DNA of 64,000 bases from Candidatus Kurthia intestinigallinarum. Its GTDB lineage: Bacteria; Bacillota; Bacilli; Bacillales_A; Planococcaceae. Position 1 is the first letter of the stretch. Each line of letters begins with the position of its first letter. The stretch lies in NCBI RefSeq assembly GCF_003991225.1, contig NZ_JTFC01000026.1, positions 186,001 to 250,000 of the forward strand. The letters run 5' to 3'. The notes under the pieces were generated by a model. The model had not been told where the DNA came from. It worked only from the letters and a program-made list of their open reading frames with translations, and ran no database searches. Positions 16,694-24,124 of the stretch are shown here, one piece after another. Both the position numbers and the translations under genes were made by a program.

Positions 16694-18211
16694 GTGAAAG
16701 AACAAATCGCAAAACGCTTAGGCATTAAAGGATTAGAAGAAAAAGTAATGACTGCTAGTGAAGCTGCTGCACTTATCGTAGACGGTACTGTTGTAGGTAT
16801 GTCAGGCTTCACACGTGCTGGTGACGCGAAAGTCGTTCCTATGGCATTAGTAGAACGCGCTAAAAACGAACAAATTAAAATTGATGTATACACTGGTGCT
16901 TCATTAGGTCCAGAAGTTGATAATCACTTAGCTGCTGCTGGTGTTATTAACAAACGTGGTCCTTTCCAAGGTGACCGTGTAATGCGTAACTTAATCAACA
17001 CTGGTGAAATCACTTATGTCGATGCCCACCTTTCTCACAACGCTGAGTTAGTTCGTCAAGGTGTTATCGGTCCAATTAAACACGCAATCATTGAAGCTGT
17101 AGCAATCACTGAAGATGGTTACTTAATCCCAACAACTTCAGTTGGTAACTCACCAATCTTCGCTGATTACGCTGAAAACATCATCGTAGAATTAAACATT
17201 ACACACCCAGAAACATTAATCGGTATCCACGATATTTATGTTCCAGGTGAACAAGGTAAACGTGAACCATTCCCAATCACAAACGCTGACCAACGTATTG
17301 GTACAAAAGGTATCAAAATTGATCCTGCAAAAATCCAAGCAATCGTTATTTCTGAAGAGCCAGATGCACCTTCATTAATCGTTCCTCCAGACGAAGAAAC
17401 ACAAAAAATGGCGGACCAATTATTAGAGTTCTTCCAATCTGAAATTGATGCTGGTCGTTTAACAAAAGAATTAATGCCTCTACAATCAGGCGTAGGTTCT
17501 GTAGCAAACGCTGTACTTGATGGCTTTGCAAACTCAGATTTCGAAAACTTAGTCGTATCTTCAGAAGTACTTCAAGATGCTGTATTCAACTTAATCGATG
17601 CTGGTAAAGTACGCTTCGCAGCGGCAACTTCTATCACATTAACTGAAGAGCTACAACAAAAAGTGTACGGTAACTTAGAAGCATACGCTGACAAGATTTT
17701 ACTTCGTCCACAAGAAATCTCAAACCACCCAGAACTTATCCGTCGTTTGGGCTTAATCTCGATCAACACTGCACTTGAGTTAGATATCTACGGCAACGTA
17801 AACTCTACTCACGTATCAGGTACAAAAATGATGAACGGTATCGGCGGTTCTGGTGACTTCGCACGTAACGCTCGTCTTGGTATCTTCGTAACAAAATCAT
17901 ACGCTAAAGGCGGCGACGTTTCTTCAATCGTGCCAATGGTTTCTCACGTTGACCACACTGAACATGACGTTGATGTTATCGTTACAGAACAAGGTATCGC
18001 AGACTTACGTGGCCTAGCTCCAAAAGAACGCGTTCCATTAATCATCGAAAACTGTGCACACCCAGATTTCAAAGAACAATTATGGGATTACTACAACCGT
18101 GCAGTTGAAAAATTAGGTAACGTACAAACGCCTCACATCTTAGAGGAAGCTTTATCTTGGCACGTAAACCTAGCTGAAAACAAAACAATGAAAAAAGAAG
18201 TAGCAAAATAA
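16694..18211 (+). CDS. Acetyl-CoA hydrolase / succinyl-CoA:acetate CoA-transferase
   Basis: 505 residues, two-domain class I CoA-transferase of the AarC/acetyl-CoA hydrolase type. The glycine-rich VGMSGFTRAGDAKVVP near residue 35, a probable catalytic glutamate in VVSSEVLQDAVF, and the C-terminal NVNSTHVSGTKMMNGIGGSG and TEQGIADLRGLAPKER are family marks. It would interconvert acetyl-CoA and succinyl-CoA, linking acetate to the TCA cycle. The downstream propionate genes (mutAB, pccB) also yield succinyl-CoA, so metabolic coupling is plausible. GTG 16694 follows GGGGGAG. Codon use is strongly biased (GGT, CGT, AAC, TTC), as in highly expressed genes. Confidence 0.85.
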   Translation: MKEQIAKRLGIKGLEEKVMTASEAAALIVDGTVVGMSGFTRAGDAKVVPMALVERAKNEQIKIDVYTGASLGPEVDNHLAAAGVINKRGPFQGDRVMRNLINTGEITYVDAHLSHNAELVRQGVIGPIKHAIIEAVAITEDGYLIPTTSVGNSPIFADYAENIIVELNITHPETLIGIHDIYVPGEQGKREPFPITNADQRIGTKGIKIDPAKIQAIVISEEPDAPSLIVPPDEETQKMADQLLEFFQSEIDAGRLTKELMPLQSGVGSVANAVLDGFANSDFENLVVSSEVLQDAVFNLIDAGKVRFAAATSITLTEELQQKVYGNLEAYADKILLRPQEISNHPELIRRLGLISINTALELDIYGNVNSTHVSGTKMMNGIGGSGDFARNARLGIFVTKSYAKGGDVSSIVPMVSHVDHTEHDVDVIVTEQGIADLRGLAPKERVPLIIENCAHPDFKEQLWDYYNRAVEKLGNVQTPHILEEALSWHVNLAENKTMKKEVAK

Positions 18212-18228
18212 TTTCTTTTTATTAAATG

Positions 18229-18258
18229 AGAAGCTGTCGAAATCGACAGCTTCTTTTT
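18229..18258 (+). terminator. Terminator of the CoA-transferase gene
   Basis: Stem GAAGCTGTCG / CGACAGCTTC with a 4-nt loop and six T. Confidence 0.9.
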
Positions 18259-18296
18259 TCATGCACTATCCCTACTATTTCAAGCGAAACGCTATC

Positions 18297-18322
18297 TTGA
18301 AAACATTGTGCATGTTATAATG
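18297..18322 (+). promoter_or_regulatory. Promoter of the ABC-F gene
   Basis: Extended -10 TGTTATAAT (TATAAT at 18317-18322); a TTGAAA at 18297 is only 14 bp away, too close for a normal -35. About 30 nt before the ATG. Confidence 0.5.
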
Positions 18323-18355
18323 GAATCATTGTGAAAAAGGGAGGAACATAACTAC

Positions 18356-19960
18356 ATGATTCAAGTAAGTAATGTAGGTCTTCGCTATGGCGATCGTAAG
18401 CTATTCGAAGATGTTAATATCAAATTTACACCAGGTAACTGTTACGGTTTAATCGGCGCAAATGGCGCAGGTAAATCAACATTCTTAAAAATTCTTTCTG
18501 GCGAAATCGAAGCGCAAGAAGGTAACGTTAGTATGAATCCAGGTGAACGTCTTACTGTTTTAAAACAAAATCACTTTGAATACGAAGAGTTTACCGTTTT
18601 AGAAACAGTGATGATGGGTCACAAACGATTATATGAAGTTATGCAAGAGAAAAATGCTATCTACATGAAAGATCCATTCACAGATGAAGATGGTATCCGC
18701 GCAGCTGAACTTGAAGGCGAATTCGCTGACATGAACGGTTGGGAAGCGGAATCAGATGCCGCTATCCTATTACAAGGTCTTGGTATCTCAGATTCAATGC
18801 ACTATATGAAAATGGCTGAACTGACTGGTTCTGAAAAAGTTAAAGTGTTATTAGCTCAAGCACTATTCGGCAAACCCGATGTACTATTACTAGATGAACC
18901 TACCAACCACTTGGACTTAAAAGCGATCCAATGGTTAGAAGAATTTTTAATTAACTTTGAAAACACAGTCATCGTCGTATCCCATGACCGTCACTTCTTA
19001 AATAAAGTTTGTACACATATCGCTGACCTTGATTACTCAAAAATCCAAATTTACGTTGGTAACTACGATTTCTGGTATGAATCAAGTCAATTAGCACAAA
19101 AAATGTTAAACGATCAAAACAAGAAAAAAGAAGAAAAAATTAAAGAGTTACAAGCATTCGTTGCACGTTTCTCTGCTAATGCTTCTAAATCTAAACAAGC
19201 AACATCTCGTAAAAAAATGTTAGACAAAATCGAATTAGATGATATTCGTCCATCAAGCCGCAAATATCCATTCATTAACTTCACAATGGAACGCGAAATT
19301 GGGAATGACGTATTAACTGTAGAAGGTTTAGGTAAAACGATTGAAGGCGAGCAACAATTTAAAGATGTCCGCTTATCAATCAACCCTGAAGACAAAGTCA
19401 TCCTTCTTGGTAATCCAATCGCGAAAACAGCATTCTTAAAAATTATTGCTGGTGAGGACGAAGATTACGAAGGTACATTCAAATGGGGTGTAACAACTTC
19501 TCAAAACTACTTCCCTCTTGATAATGAAGAATTCTTCCAAGGTTCTGAAAAAACACTAGTGGAATGGTTACGTCAATTCTCACCAGAAGACGAAACAGAA
19601 ACATTCTTACGTGGTTTCTTAGGCCGTATGCTATTTAGTGGTGACGAAGTGAAGAAAAATCCTTCTGTTCTTTCAGGTGGCGAAAAAGTACGTTGCATGC
19701 TTTCTCGCATGATGCTTTCTCATGCAAACGTATTACTATTAGATGAACCTACTAACCACCTTGATCTTGAATCAATCCAAGCATTAAACGAAGGATTAAT
19801 CAACTTTAAAGGTGCGATGATCTTTACATCTCATGACCATCAGTTCATCCAAACAATTGCGAATCGTGTAATTGAAATCCGTGAAGACGGTTCAATCTTA
19901 GATAAACAATTATCATATGATGATTTCCTTGATTGGAAAGAAGAAAACAAATTAAACTAA
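18356..19960 (+). CDS. ABC-F family ATPase, YkpA-type
   Basis: 534 residues, two ABC domains without membrane segments, so a ribosome-associated ABC-F factor. Domain 1 has a normal Walker A (GLIGANGAGKST), the variant signature LTGSEKVKVLLAQ and Walker B VLLLDEPTNHLD. A charged linker (residues 240-285) holds the helical arm that reaches toward the P-site tRNA in ABC-F proteins. Domain 2 has LSGGEKVRCMLSRM and VLLLDEPTNHLDLES, but its Walker A is degenerate (LLGNPIAKTAF). The sequence fits YkpA/YbiT. No drug-resistance or peptide context is visible. Codon bias is high. The perfect 141-bp repeat begins just after its stop. Confidence 0.9.
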   Translation: MIQVSNVGLRYGDRKLFEDVNIKFTPGNCYGLIGANGAGKSTFLKILSGEIEAQEGNVSMNPGERLTVLKQNHFEYEEFTVLETVMMGHKRLYEVMQEKNAIYMKDPFTDEDGIRAAELEGEFADMNGWEAESDAAILLQGLGISDSMHYMKMAELTGSEKVKVLLAQALFGKPDVLLLDEPTNHLDLKAIQWLEEFLINFENTVIVVSHDRHFLNKVCTHIADLDYSKIQIYVGNYDFWYESSQLAQKMLNDQNKKKEEKIKELQAFVARFSANASKSKQATSRKKMLDKIELDDIRPSSRKYPFINFTMEREIGNDVLTVEGLGKTIEGEQQFKDVRLSINPEDKVILLGNPIAKTAFLKIIAGEDEDYEGTFKWGVTTSQNYFPLDNEEFFQGSEKTLVEWLRQFSPEDETETFLRGFLGRMLFSGDEVKKNPSVLSGGEKVRCMLSRMMLSHANVLLLDEPTNHLDLESIQALNEGLINFKGAMIFTSHDHQFIQTIANRVIEIREDGSILDKQLSYDDFLDWKEENKLN

Positions 19961-19967
19961 ACGCTAA

Positions 19968-20108
19968 AAAAAGAGGCTGGGACAAAACACGTCATTTTCC
20001 TTTTTGAGCGTTCGCAACGAAAAACCGGAACCGCGCTACAGCGCGATTCCGGTTTTTCTTATGCTCATATGAACGGTTGTTTTTATACATATGTCCCAGC
20101 CTCTTTTT
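19968..20108. repeat. 141-bp palindromic repeat, copy 1 (inverse of 61041-61181)
   Basis: Terminal inverted repeats AAAAAGAGGCTGGGAC (19968-19983) and GTCCCAGCCTCTTTTT (20093-20108) enclose an inner hairpin built on AAAAACCGGAA / TTCCGGTTTTT. By direct comparison the whole element is the exact reverse complement of 61041-61181, with no mismatch over 141 bp. There is no coding capacity. It lies between two convergent genes and can act as a terminator for both. GAGGCTGGGAC repeats of this general kind are known from several Firmicutes. Confidence 0.9.
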
Positions 20109-20114
20109 AATTTG

Positions 20115-20537
20115 TTATCGGTAGTTAAACTGGTAAAAGCTTGGTGTGCGCGTTTCAAGCTCACAGACGCAGTGGTAAGGGTAGGTCACATGTAAAATAG
20201 ACGCTTCCTCTACTGGTGCTCCATTATTTAATGCATTTAGCTTGCGCTCCATTTCAGCAAATGAACGTTTTACTGATGCTCCGCAATGTTTACAATAAAT
20301 TTCTACTTCATAAACACCCTGGCTTTCATAAAAGGCGGTATCTAAATAGATATTGGAAAAGGTCCCATTGCTTGATACTTTAACGAGTGGATGATTAAAA
20401 AATACTTTCATTTTATTTGTCGTATCTTTGGCGATATTTTTCACTTTACTTTTCACTTCTAAGCGCTTCGTTAACTTCTCATCTGGTAATTTAATGAATG
20501 TTACTTTTGAATCGAAGCTCATTTTAATTTCCGACAT
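20115..20537 (-). CDS. Hypothetical protein with CxxC motif
   Basis: 140 residues, soluble. A CKHC motif (VEIYCKHCGASVKRSFAEME) and a later CVC could bind zinc or form a disulfide. The N-terminal half is lysine-rich (KLTKRLEVKSKVKNIAKDT). ATG 20537 is preceded by GGGGGAAT with 7-nt spacing; the longer reading from 20570 lacks a site. Its stop is 6 nt from the 141-bp repeat, which must serve as its terminator. I do not recognise the family. Confidence 0.6.
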   Translation of the reverse strand: MSEIKMSFDSKVTFIKLPDEKLTKRLEVKSKVKNIAKDTTNKMKVFFNHPLVKVSSNGTFSNIYLDTAFYESQGVYEVEIYCKHCGASVKRSFAEMERKLNALNNGAPVEEASILHVTYPYHCVCELETRTPSFYQFNYR

Positions 20538-20609
20538 ACAATTCCCCCTAATCATCCTTATTACTCTCATTATATGGAAAAGTAAAATGTTCTACAATGC
20601 TCTATACAA

Positions 20610-20641
20610 AATAAAAAGGAATCGCGTCATAACGCAACTCC
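20610..20641 (-). terminator. Terminator of the 99-residue membrane protein gene
   Basis: Minus-strand stem GGAGTTGCGT / ACGCGATTCC (two G-U pairs) with a 4-nt loop, then TTTTTATTTT. Confidence 0.65.
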
Positions 20642-20650
20642 TCGAATGAT

Positions 20651-20950
20651 TTATGAAGCACGATGGCTACGACGACCTGTAAATAGATCGATAAAATAAG
20701 CCAGTGCAATAAAGCCATGTACAAACCAGCTAACAATCGGAATCCATGTAAATAATGTGGCAATAATCGCTAAAATCGGTACAACCTTTGAATCACCTGT
20801 TGCAAAACGGAAGGCTAAAATGACACAGTGAATAATAAATGCTGTTGTAATCGTTGCAAAGCCCGTTCCCCACGTCACGATATCACTCAAAACAGGGATG
20901 GCAAAAAAGAATTCATATAAAAAACCGACAATCGTTGGTAATAAAAACAT
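20651..20950 (-). CDS. Small membrane protein
   Basis: 99 residues with three hydrophobic segments (about residues 4-24, 28-48 and 58-88) and a short basic tail (GRRSHRAS). No family recognised. ATG 20950 lies 8 nt after AAGGAG; an in-frame GTG at 20959 overlaps the site. Monocistronic with its own terminator. Confidence 0.6.
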   Translation of the reverse strand: MFLLPTIVGFLYEFFFAIPVLSDIVTWGTGFATITTAFIIHCVILAFRFATGDSKVVPILAIIATLFTWIPIVSWFVHGFIALAYFIDLFTGRRSHRAS

Positions 20951-21008
20951 TGCGTTCACTCCTTTTTATTCGCTATACATAACTATACGAATGAAGTACT
21001 TAAAGGTT

Positions 21009-21149
21009 TCAATCAATTTCTGTTACAAACCCATATTTTGAAATACCGACGATATGCTCCGTTTCAATGTATTGTTCCACTGTTATGACACCGAGTGCAA
21101 GTAGAAACATCATCATGGCAAACATCCATACTATAATTTTCTTTTTCAT
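21009..21149 (-). CDS. 46-residue signal-anchor peptide
   Basis: ATG 21149, preceded by GAGGTTG, encodes a basic start (MKKKIIVWMFAM), a hydrophobic stretch to about residue 24, and an acidic tail ending KYGFVTEID with TGA at 21011-21009. The good ribosome binding site and signal-anchor layout support a real gene. The function is unknown. Confidence 0.5.
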   Translation of the reverse strand: MKKKIIVWMFAMMMFLLALGVITVEQYIETEHIVGISKYGFVTEID

Positions 21150-21204
21150 TGTTCAACCTCTCTGCCTTAATAAGATAAGCATAGAACAATATTAAGTCTA
21201 TTAT

Positions 21205-21233
21205 GTGTCAATTGCTGAGAAATTTTGTATACT
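21205..21233 (+). promoter_or_regulatory. Promoter of relP
   Basis: GTGTCA (21205-21210), 17 bp, TATACT (21228-21233); the transcript would start about 25 nt before ATG 21264. Confidence 0.55.
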
Positions 21234-21263
21234 ATTAGTAGAACGTGCAAGGAGGCTATTACA

Positions 21264-22004
21264 ATGGTTCGCATTCAAACAGAACAACGTGAACAAATGC
21301 GTCAATTTCGTGTAGAAATGACACGTTTTATGATGGCGTATAAATTTGCGCTTGATGAAATGGATACGAAAGTTCGCATTTTAAAAGAGGAATTTCAGTT
21401 AATGCATGAATACAATCCAATCGAACATGTGAATACGCGCTTAAAATCACCCGAAAGTATTTTGAAAAAGGTTGCAAAACGCAATCTTCCTTATACACTA
21501 GATGCTATTAAAGAGAGTCTAACCGATATTGCTGGCATACGTATTATTTGCTCATTCGTATCAGATATTTATCGCTTAAAAGAAATGTTTGAGCGTCAAA
21601 GTGACTTAGAAATTGTTGAAGTAAAAGACTATATTGCACATCCAAAAGAAAATGGTTACCAAAGTTTACACATGATTTTAAAAGTACCGGTCTTCTTATC
21701 TGATCGTGAGGAACATGTCTGTGTAGAACTCCAAATCCGTACCATTGCAATGGATTTTTGGGCATCACTTGAGCATAAAATCTATTATAAATACAATAAG
21801 CAAATCCCTAAGCGCTTAACAGATGAATTGAAGGAAGCAGCTATTGCAGCAGCACAACTTGATTATAAAATGGAAAGTTTAAACCAAGAAATTAATATTT
21901 TAAAACAACAGGATCATGCAAATGAGGAACCGATCTCTAGTAACGGAGAAGCACTAAAAATTTTATCTGCATTAAAACAAATTGGTCTTTACGAACAAGC
22001 ATAA
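21264..22004 (+). CDS. relP: Small alarmone synthetase (GTP pyrophosphokinase), RelP/YwaC type
   Basis: 246 residues. A single RelA/SpoT synthetase domain that makes (p)ppGpp from GTP/GDP and ATP. The motifs KSPESILKKV, LTDIAGIRIICSFVSDIY, YIAHPKENGYQSLHM and ELQIRTIAMDFWASLEHKI match the YwaC (SAS2) subgroup closely. There is no hydrolase, TGS or ACT domain. The C-terminus is about 35 residues longer than Bacillus YwaC and helical. ATG 21264 follows AAGGAGG. Monocistronic with a strong terminator; in Bacillus such enzymes respond to cell-wall stress. Confidence 0.9.
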   Translation: MVRIQTEQREQMRQFRVEMTRFMMAYKFALDEMDTKVRILKEEFQLMHEYNPIEHVNTRLKSPESILKKVAKRNLPYTLDAIKESLTDIAGIRIICSFVSDIYRLKEMFERQSDLEIVEVKDYIAHPKENGYQSLHMILKVPVFLSDREEHVCVELQIRTIAMDFWASLEHKIYYKYNKQIPKRLTDELKEAAIAAAQLDYKMESLNQEINILKQQDHANEEPISSNGEALKILSALKQIGLYEQA

Positions 22005-22005
22005 T

Positions 22006-22045
22006 AAAACACCGGTATTGTCTATTCAGACGGTGCCGGTGTTTT
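22006..22045 (+). terminator. Terminator of relP
   Basis: Arms AAAACACCGG (22006-22015) and CCGGTGTTTT (22036-22045), extended inward by G-U and GTCT/AGAC pairs. Confidence 0.85.
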
Positions 22046-22122
22046 ATTCGTCGTTTCATAAATGAATGGACGTGACGACCATTCTTGTCTATGTAATGCC
22101 CCTTCAAGGAGCGAAATCGATG

Positions 22123-22317
22123 TTATGCTTCCTCTAAAAAACGATAGCCTTGCTCATCCATCGCTTTTTTCAACGTTGTAAATGCTTTTGGTCCAATACC
22201 ATGTAAACGTTGTAGTTTTGTTGCTGAAATGGACTGTAAATCTTCCAATTTATACAGTTCTGCCGTATGTAACGCACGAATTGCAGGGCGCGCAACACCT
22301 TCTGGCCAATGATTCAT
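22123..22317 (-). CDS. Small helix-hairpin-helix protein
   Basis: 64 residues. PAIRALHTAELYKLEDLQSI followed by LQRLHGIGPKAFTTLKKAMD is a helix-hairpin-helix pair with the G-I-G hairpin, similar to the RNA polymerase alpha C-terminal fold and to small HhH proteins common in Bacillales. It probably binds DNA non-specifically. ATG 22317 has AGGAGG 10 nt upstream. A promoter at 22540-22548 would give a leader of about 210 nt. Confidence 0.65.
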   Translation of the reverse strand: MNHWPEGVARPAIRALHTAELYKLEDLQSISATKLQRLHGIGPKAFTTLKKAMDEQGYRFLEEA

Positions 22318-22470
22318 TGTACGAATATCCTCCTTTAAAATTAGGCATATGCCTACAACCCCAAGCTCAATTCACAAAAACGTGCATATAAAAACAACGA
22401 CCTACAAGAGTATGTCGTAAAAGTATATGTTTTTTTAGCTATACGTTAAGTTGAGAAATGAATTATTTAG

Positions 22471-22548
22471 TAGATAGTTATCTATGGGGATTTAATGGCG
22501 TCCACTGTGTTACTAGAACCCATTAAATAATGAATGTGTAGTATAACA
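22471..22548 (-). promoter_or_regulatory. Extended -10 promoter and structured leader upstream of the HhH gene
   Basis: On the minus strand TGTTATACT (22548-22540) is an extended -10. The predicted transcript contains ATTTAATGG / CCATTAAAT (22490-22498 with 22519-22527) and TAGATAGTTATCTA (22471-22484). The rest of the 22318-22835 gap is AT-rich and shows no convincing gene. Confidence 0.4.
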
Positions 22549-22835
22549 AAATACTTCTTACAAGTTCACTATTTTAGCACATTTTTTCTATTTTACGAAC
22601 AAGGAATGTTGTTTTTTTTGAAAAAAAATGGCTTTTTTTATAAAATGTCAAGATGTGTTCATAATTTTAGTTTTTTTTGGCAATCATTCTATTTTTACAC
22701 TCTTCTAGTGAATCCATGAACTAGATAACAATATGTACACTGTTATTTTTTGACGCATAAGTTATCATTGATTTACACTAAAGAGGATAGAAAAAAATCG
22801 CTTCGTCCGTTAATAAATGATTGGAGGCTCCACAG

Positions 22836-23078
22836 ATGAATATTTTTTGGTATGTGAATATTATTGCGATGATTGCTTATATTGCGCTATTTTATTATAA
22901 ATGGAAAAAACCAGCTGCATTTTCACATAATGTATTGTATCTATTATTAGTTTTCGCAATCGTATCTTATTTTATCGCAGAAGGACCTTATCCACTTGCA
23001 CGTGCTGTGGCATTTTTCGTATTATTAATACTTGATTTAACCTTATTATTACAGCAAAAGCAGCATAAACAACCATAA
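22836..23078 (+). CDS. Small membrane protein
   Basis: 80 residues, three hydrophobic segments (WYVNIIAMIAYIALFYY, LYLLLVFAIVSYFIA, VAFFVLLILDLTLLL) and a Gln/Lys tail. No family recognised. ATG 22836 follows GGAGG at 22823-22827. It ends inside a bidirectional terminator shared with the convergent Mrr-like gene. Confidence 0.6.
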   Translation: MNIFWYVNIIAMIAYIALFYYKWKKPAAFSHNVLYLLLVFAIVSYFIAEGPYPLARAVAFFVLLILDLTLLLQQKQHKQP

Positions 23079-23112
23079 GAAAAAGCAGGAATGTACGTTC
23101 CTGCTTTTTCTT
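23077..23112. terminator. Bidirectional terminator between convergent genes
   Basis: Perfect 15-bp stem AAGAAAAAGCAGGAA / TTCCTGCTTTTTCTT with a 6-nt loop; it overlaps the stop codons of both flanking genes. Confidence 0.85.
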
Positions 23113-23896
23113 ATACAAACGCATCTTTAGAACGAATACTTGTAAAATACTTACTTAATTCTTCACTATAATGGGCTGCATCAATATAAGGTACAAATAA
23201 TTCGTTTGCACGGCGTTTCGTGTCCTTTGTAGCATTTGACGTAGCAATACATAGCGCATCACGACATTCAAAATAAGCGCGACCTGTTGCAAAATTTTCA
23301 ATTTCTGTCATCGTCAATATTTGTGTTACGCCACCAAGCATAAAAGCAAAACGTCCTTCATTTGAATTCGCAATTAGATGCACACCATAATCTTCTGAAG
23401 GTGGTTTTTCGATATCATTAAAGCCAATTTGCTCTAAATAAAAAATCAACGCTTCAAGTGCCTGTTCATGTGTACAGTTTTCTAGCGATGCACGCATAAT
23501 CATCAACGGTACTGAAGCATCTTTCTTAGTAGGCTTTGGCTCTTTAGGTAGTTCTTGTTTTTCACGTGATTGTCTCGTGCGAATTGAATTTTTATAAAGA
23601 ACTCGAAGAGCATCTGCAAATAAATATACACCCGCCACAATAAATAAACCTAAAAGAATACTCGTCCATCGTGTCGTCCATGCATAATGCATTGCCTGCA
23701 TTATTTTGTGTCCATACGTATTTCCCGACATAAAAAAAGCAAAGAGTAAAGGGCAAATCGCAGCATAGAATATTAATCCAAATGACAGTATTAACTGAAG
23801 CCATACTGAATGTAATGATGTAGCAGCGCGCTTTATTTGCTCATCGCTCGTCAACATTGTTGACTCTTGGTGATGTATTGATTTTTGTTTGTTCAT
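23111..23896 (-). CDS. Membrane-anchored Mrr-like restriction-endonuclease fold, probably inactive
   Basis: 261 residues. Two membrane segments (about residues 35-58 and 82-102), a charged linker, then a C-terminal domain (residues 150-255) with the order of an Mrr_cat domain: helix, EDYGVHLIAN, a strand FAFMLGGVTQ, and the late segment LCIATSNATKDTKRRANELF before YIDAAH. Active Mrr-type enzymes have GVDL and Q/E-x-K at these places; here D has become H and the lysine is missing, so nuclease activity is unlikely. ATG 23896 lies 8 nt after AAGGG. The function is unknown; a DNA- or membrane-associated scaffold is conceivable. Confidence 0.55.
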   Translation of the reverse strand: MNKQKSIHHQESTMLTSDEQIKRAATSLHSVWLQLILSFGLIFYAAICPLLFAFFMSGNTYGHKIMQAMHYAWTTRWTSILLGLFIVAGVYLFADALRVLYKNSIRTRQSREKQELPKEPKPTKKDASVPLMIMRASLENCTHEQALEALIFYLEQIGFNDIEKPPSEDYGVHLIANSNEGRFAFMLGGVTQILTMTEIENFATGRAYFECRDALCIATSNATKDTKRRANELFVPYIDAAHYSEELSKYFTSIRSKDAFV

Positions 23897-24124
23897 CAAG
23901 TTCACCCTTTACTTTATCATCCTCTCAAGTATACAAGACAAAAAATACGGGCTCATGAGATAAACAACTTAATTTTAAGGTTTTTTTAATAGTTATAAAA
24001 ACATACTTATTTTATATTATTTACTTTTACATGATATTTTTTAATCATTTTATGATTTTTTTATAAAAGTAACTATTAATAACCACATCATACGTATTCA
24101 TTTTTTAGTTATTTATACCGTTTT

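Noticed and set aside
19968-20108. Insertion sequence
   Set aside because: The repeat has terminal inverted repeats but no transposase and no visible target duplication (flanks differ); it is kept as a non-coding repeat.
22534-22719. 61-codon reading frame on the plus strand
   Set aside because: No ribosome binding site; the composition (runs of F, Y, L) only mirrors AT-rich DNA.
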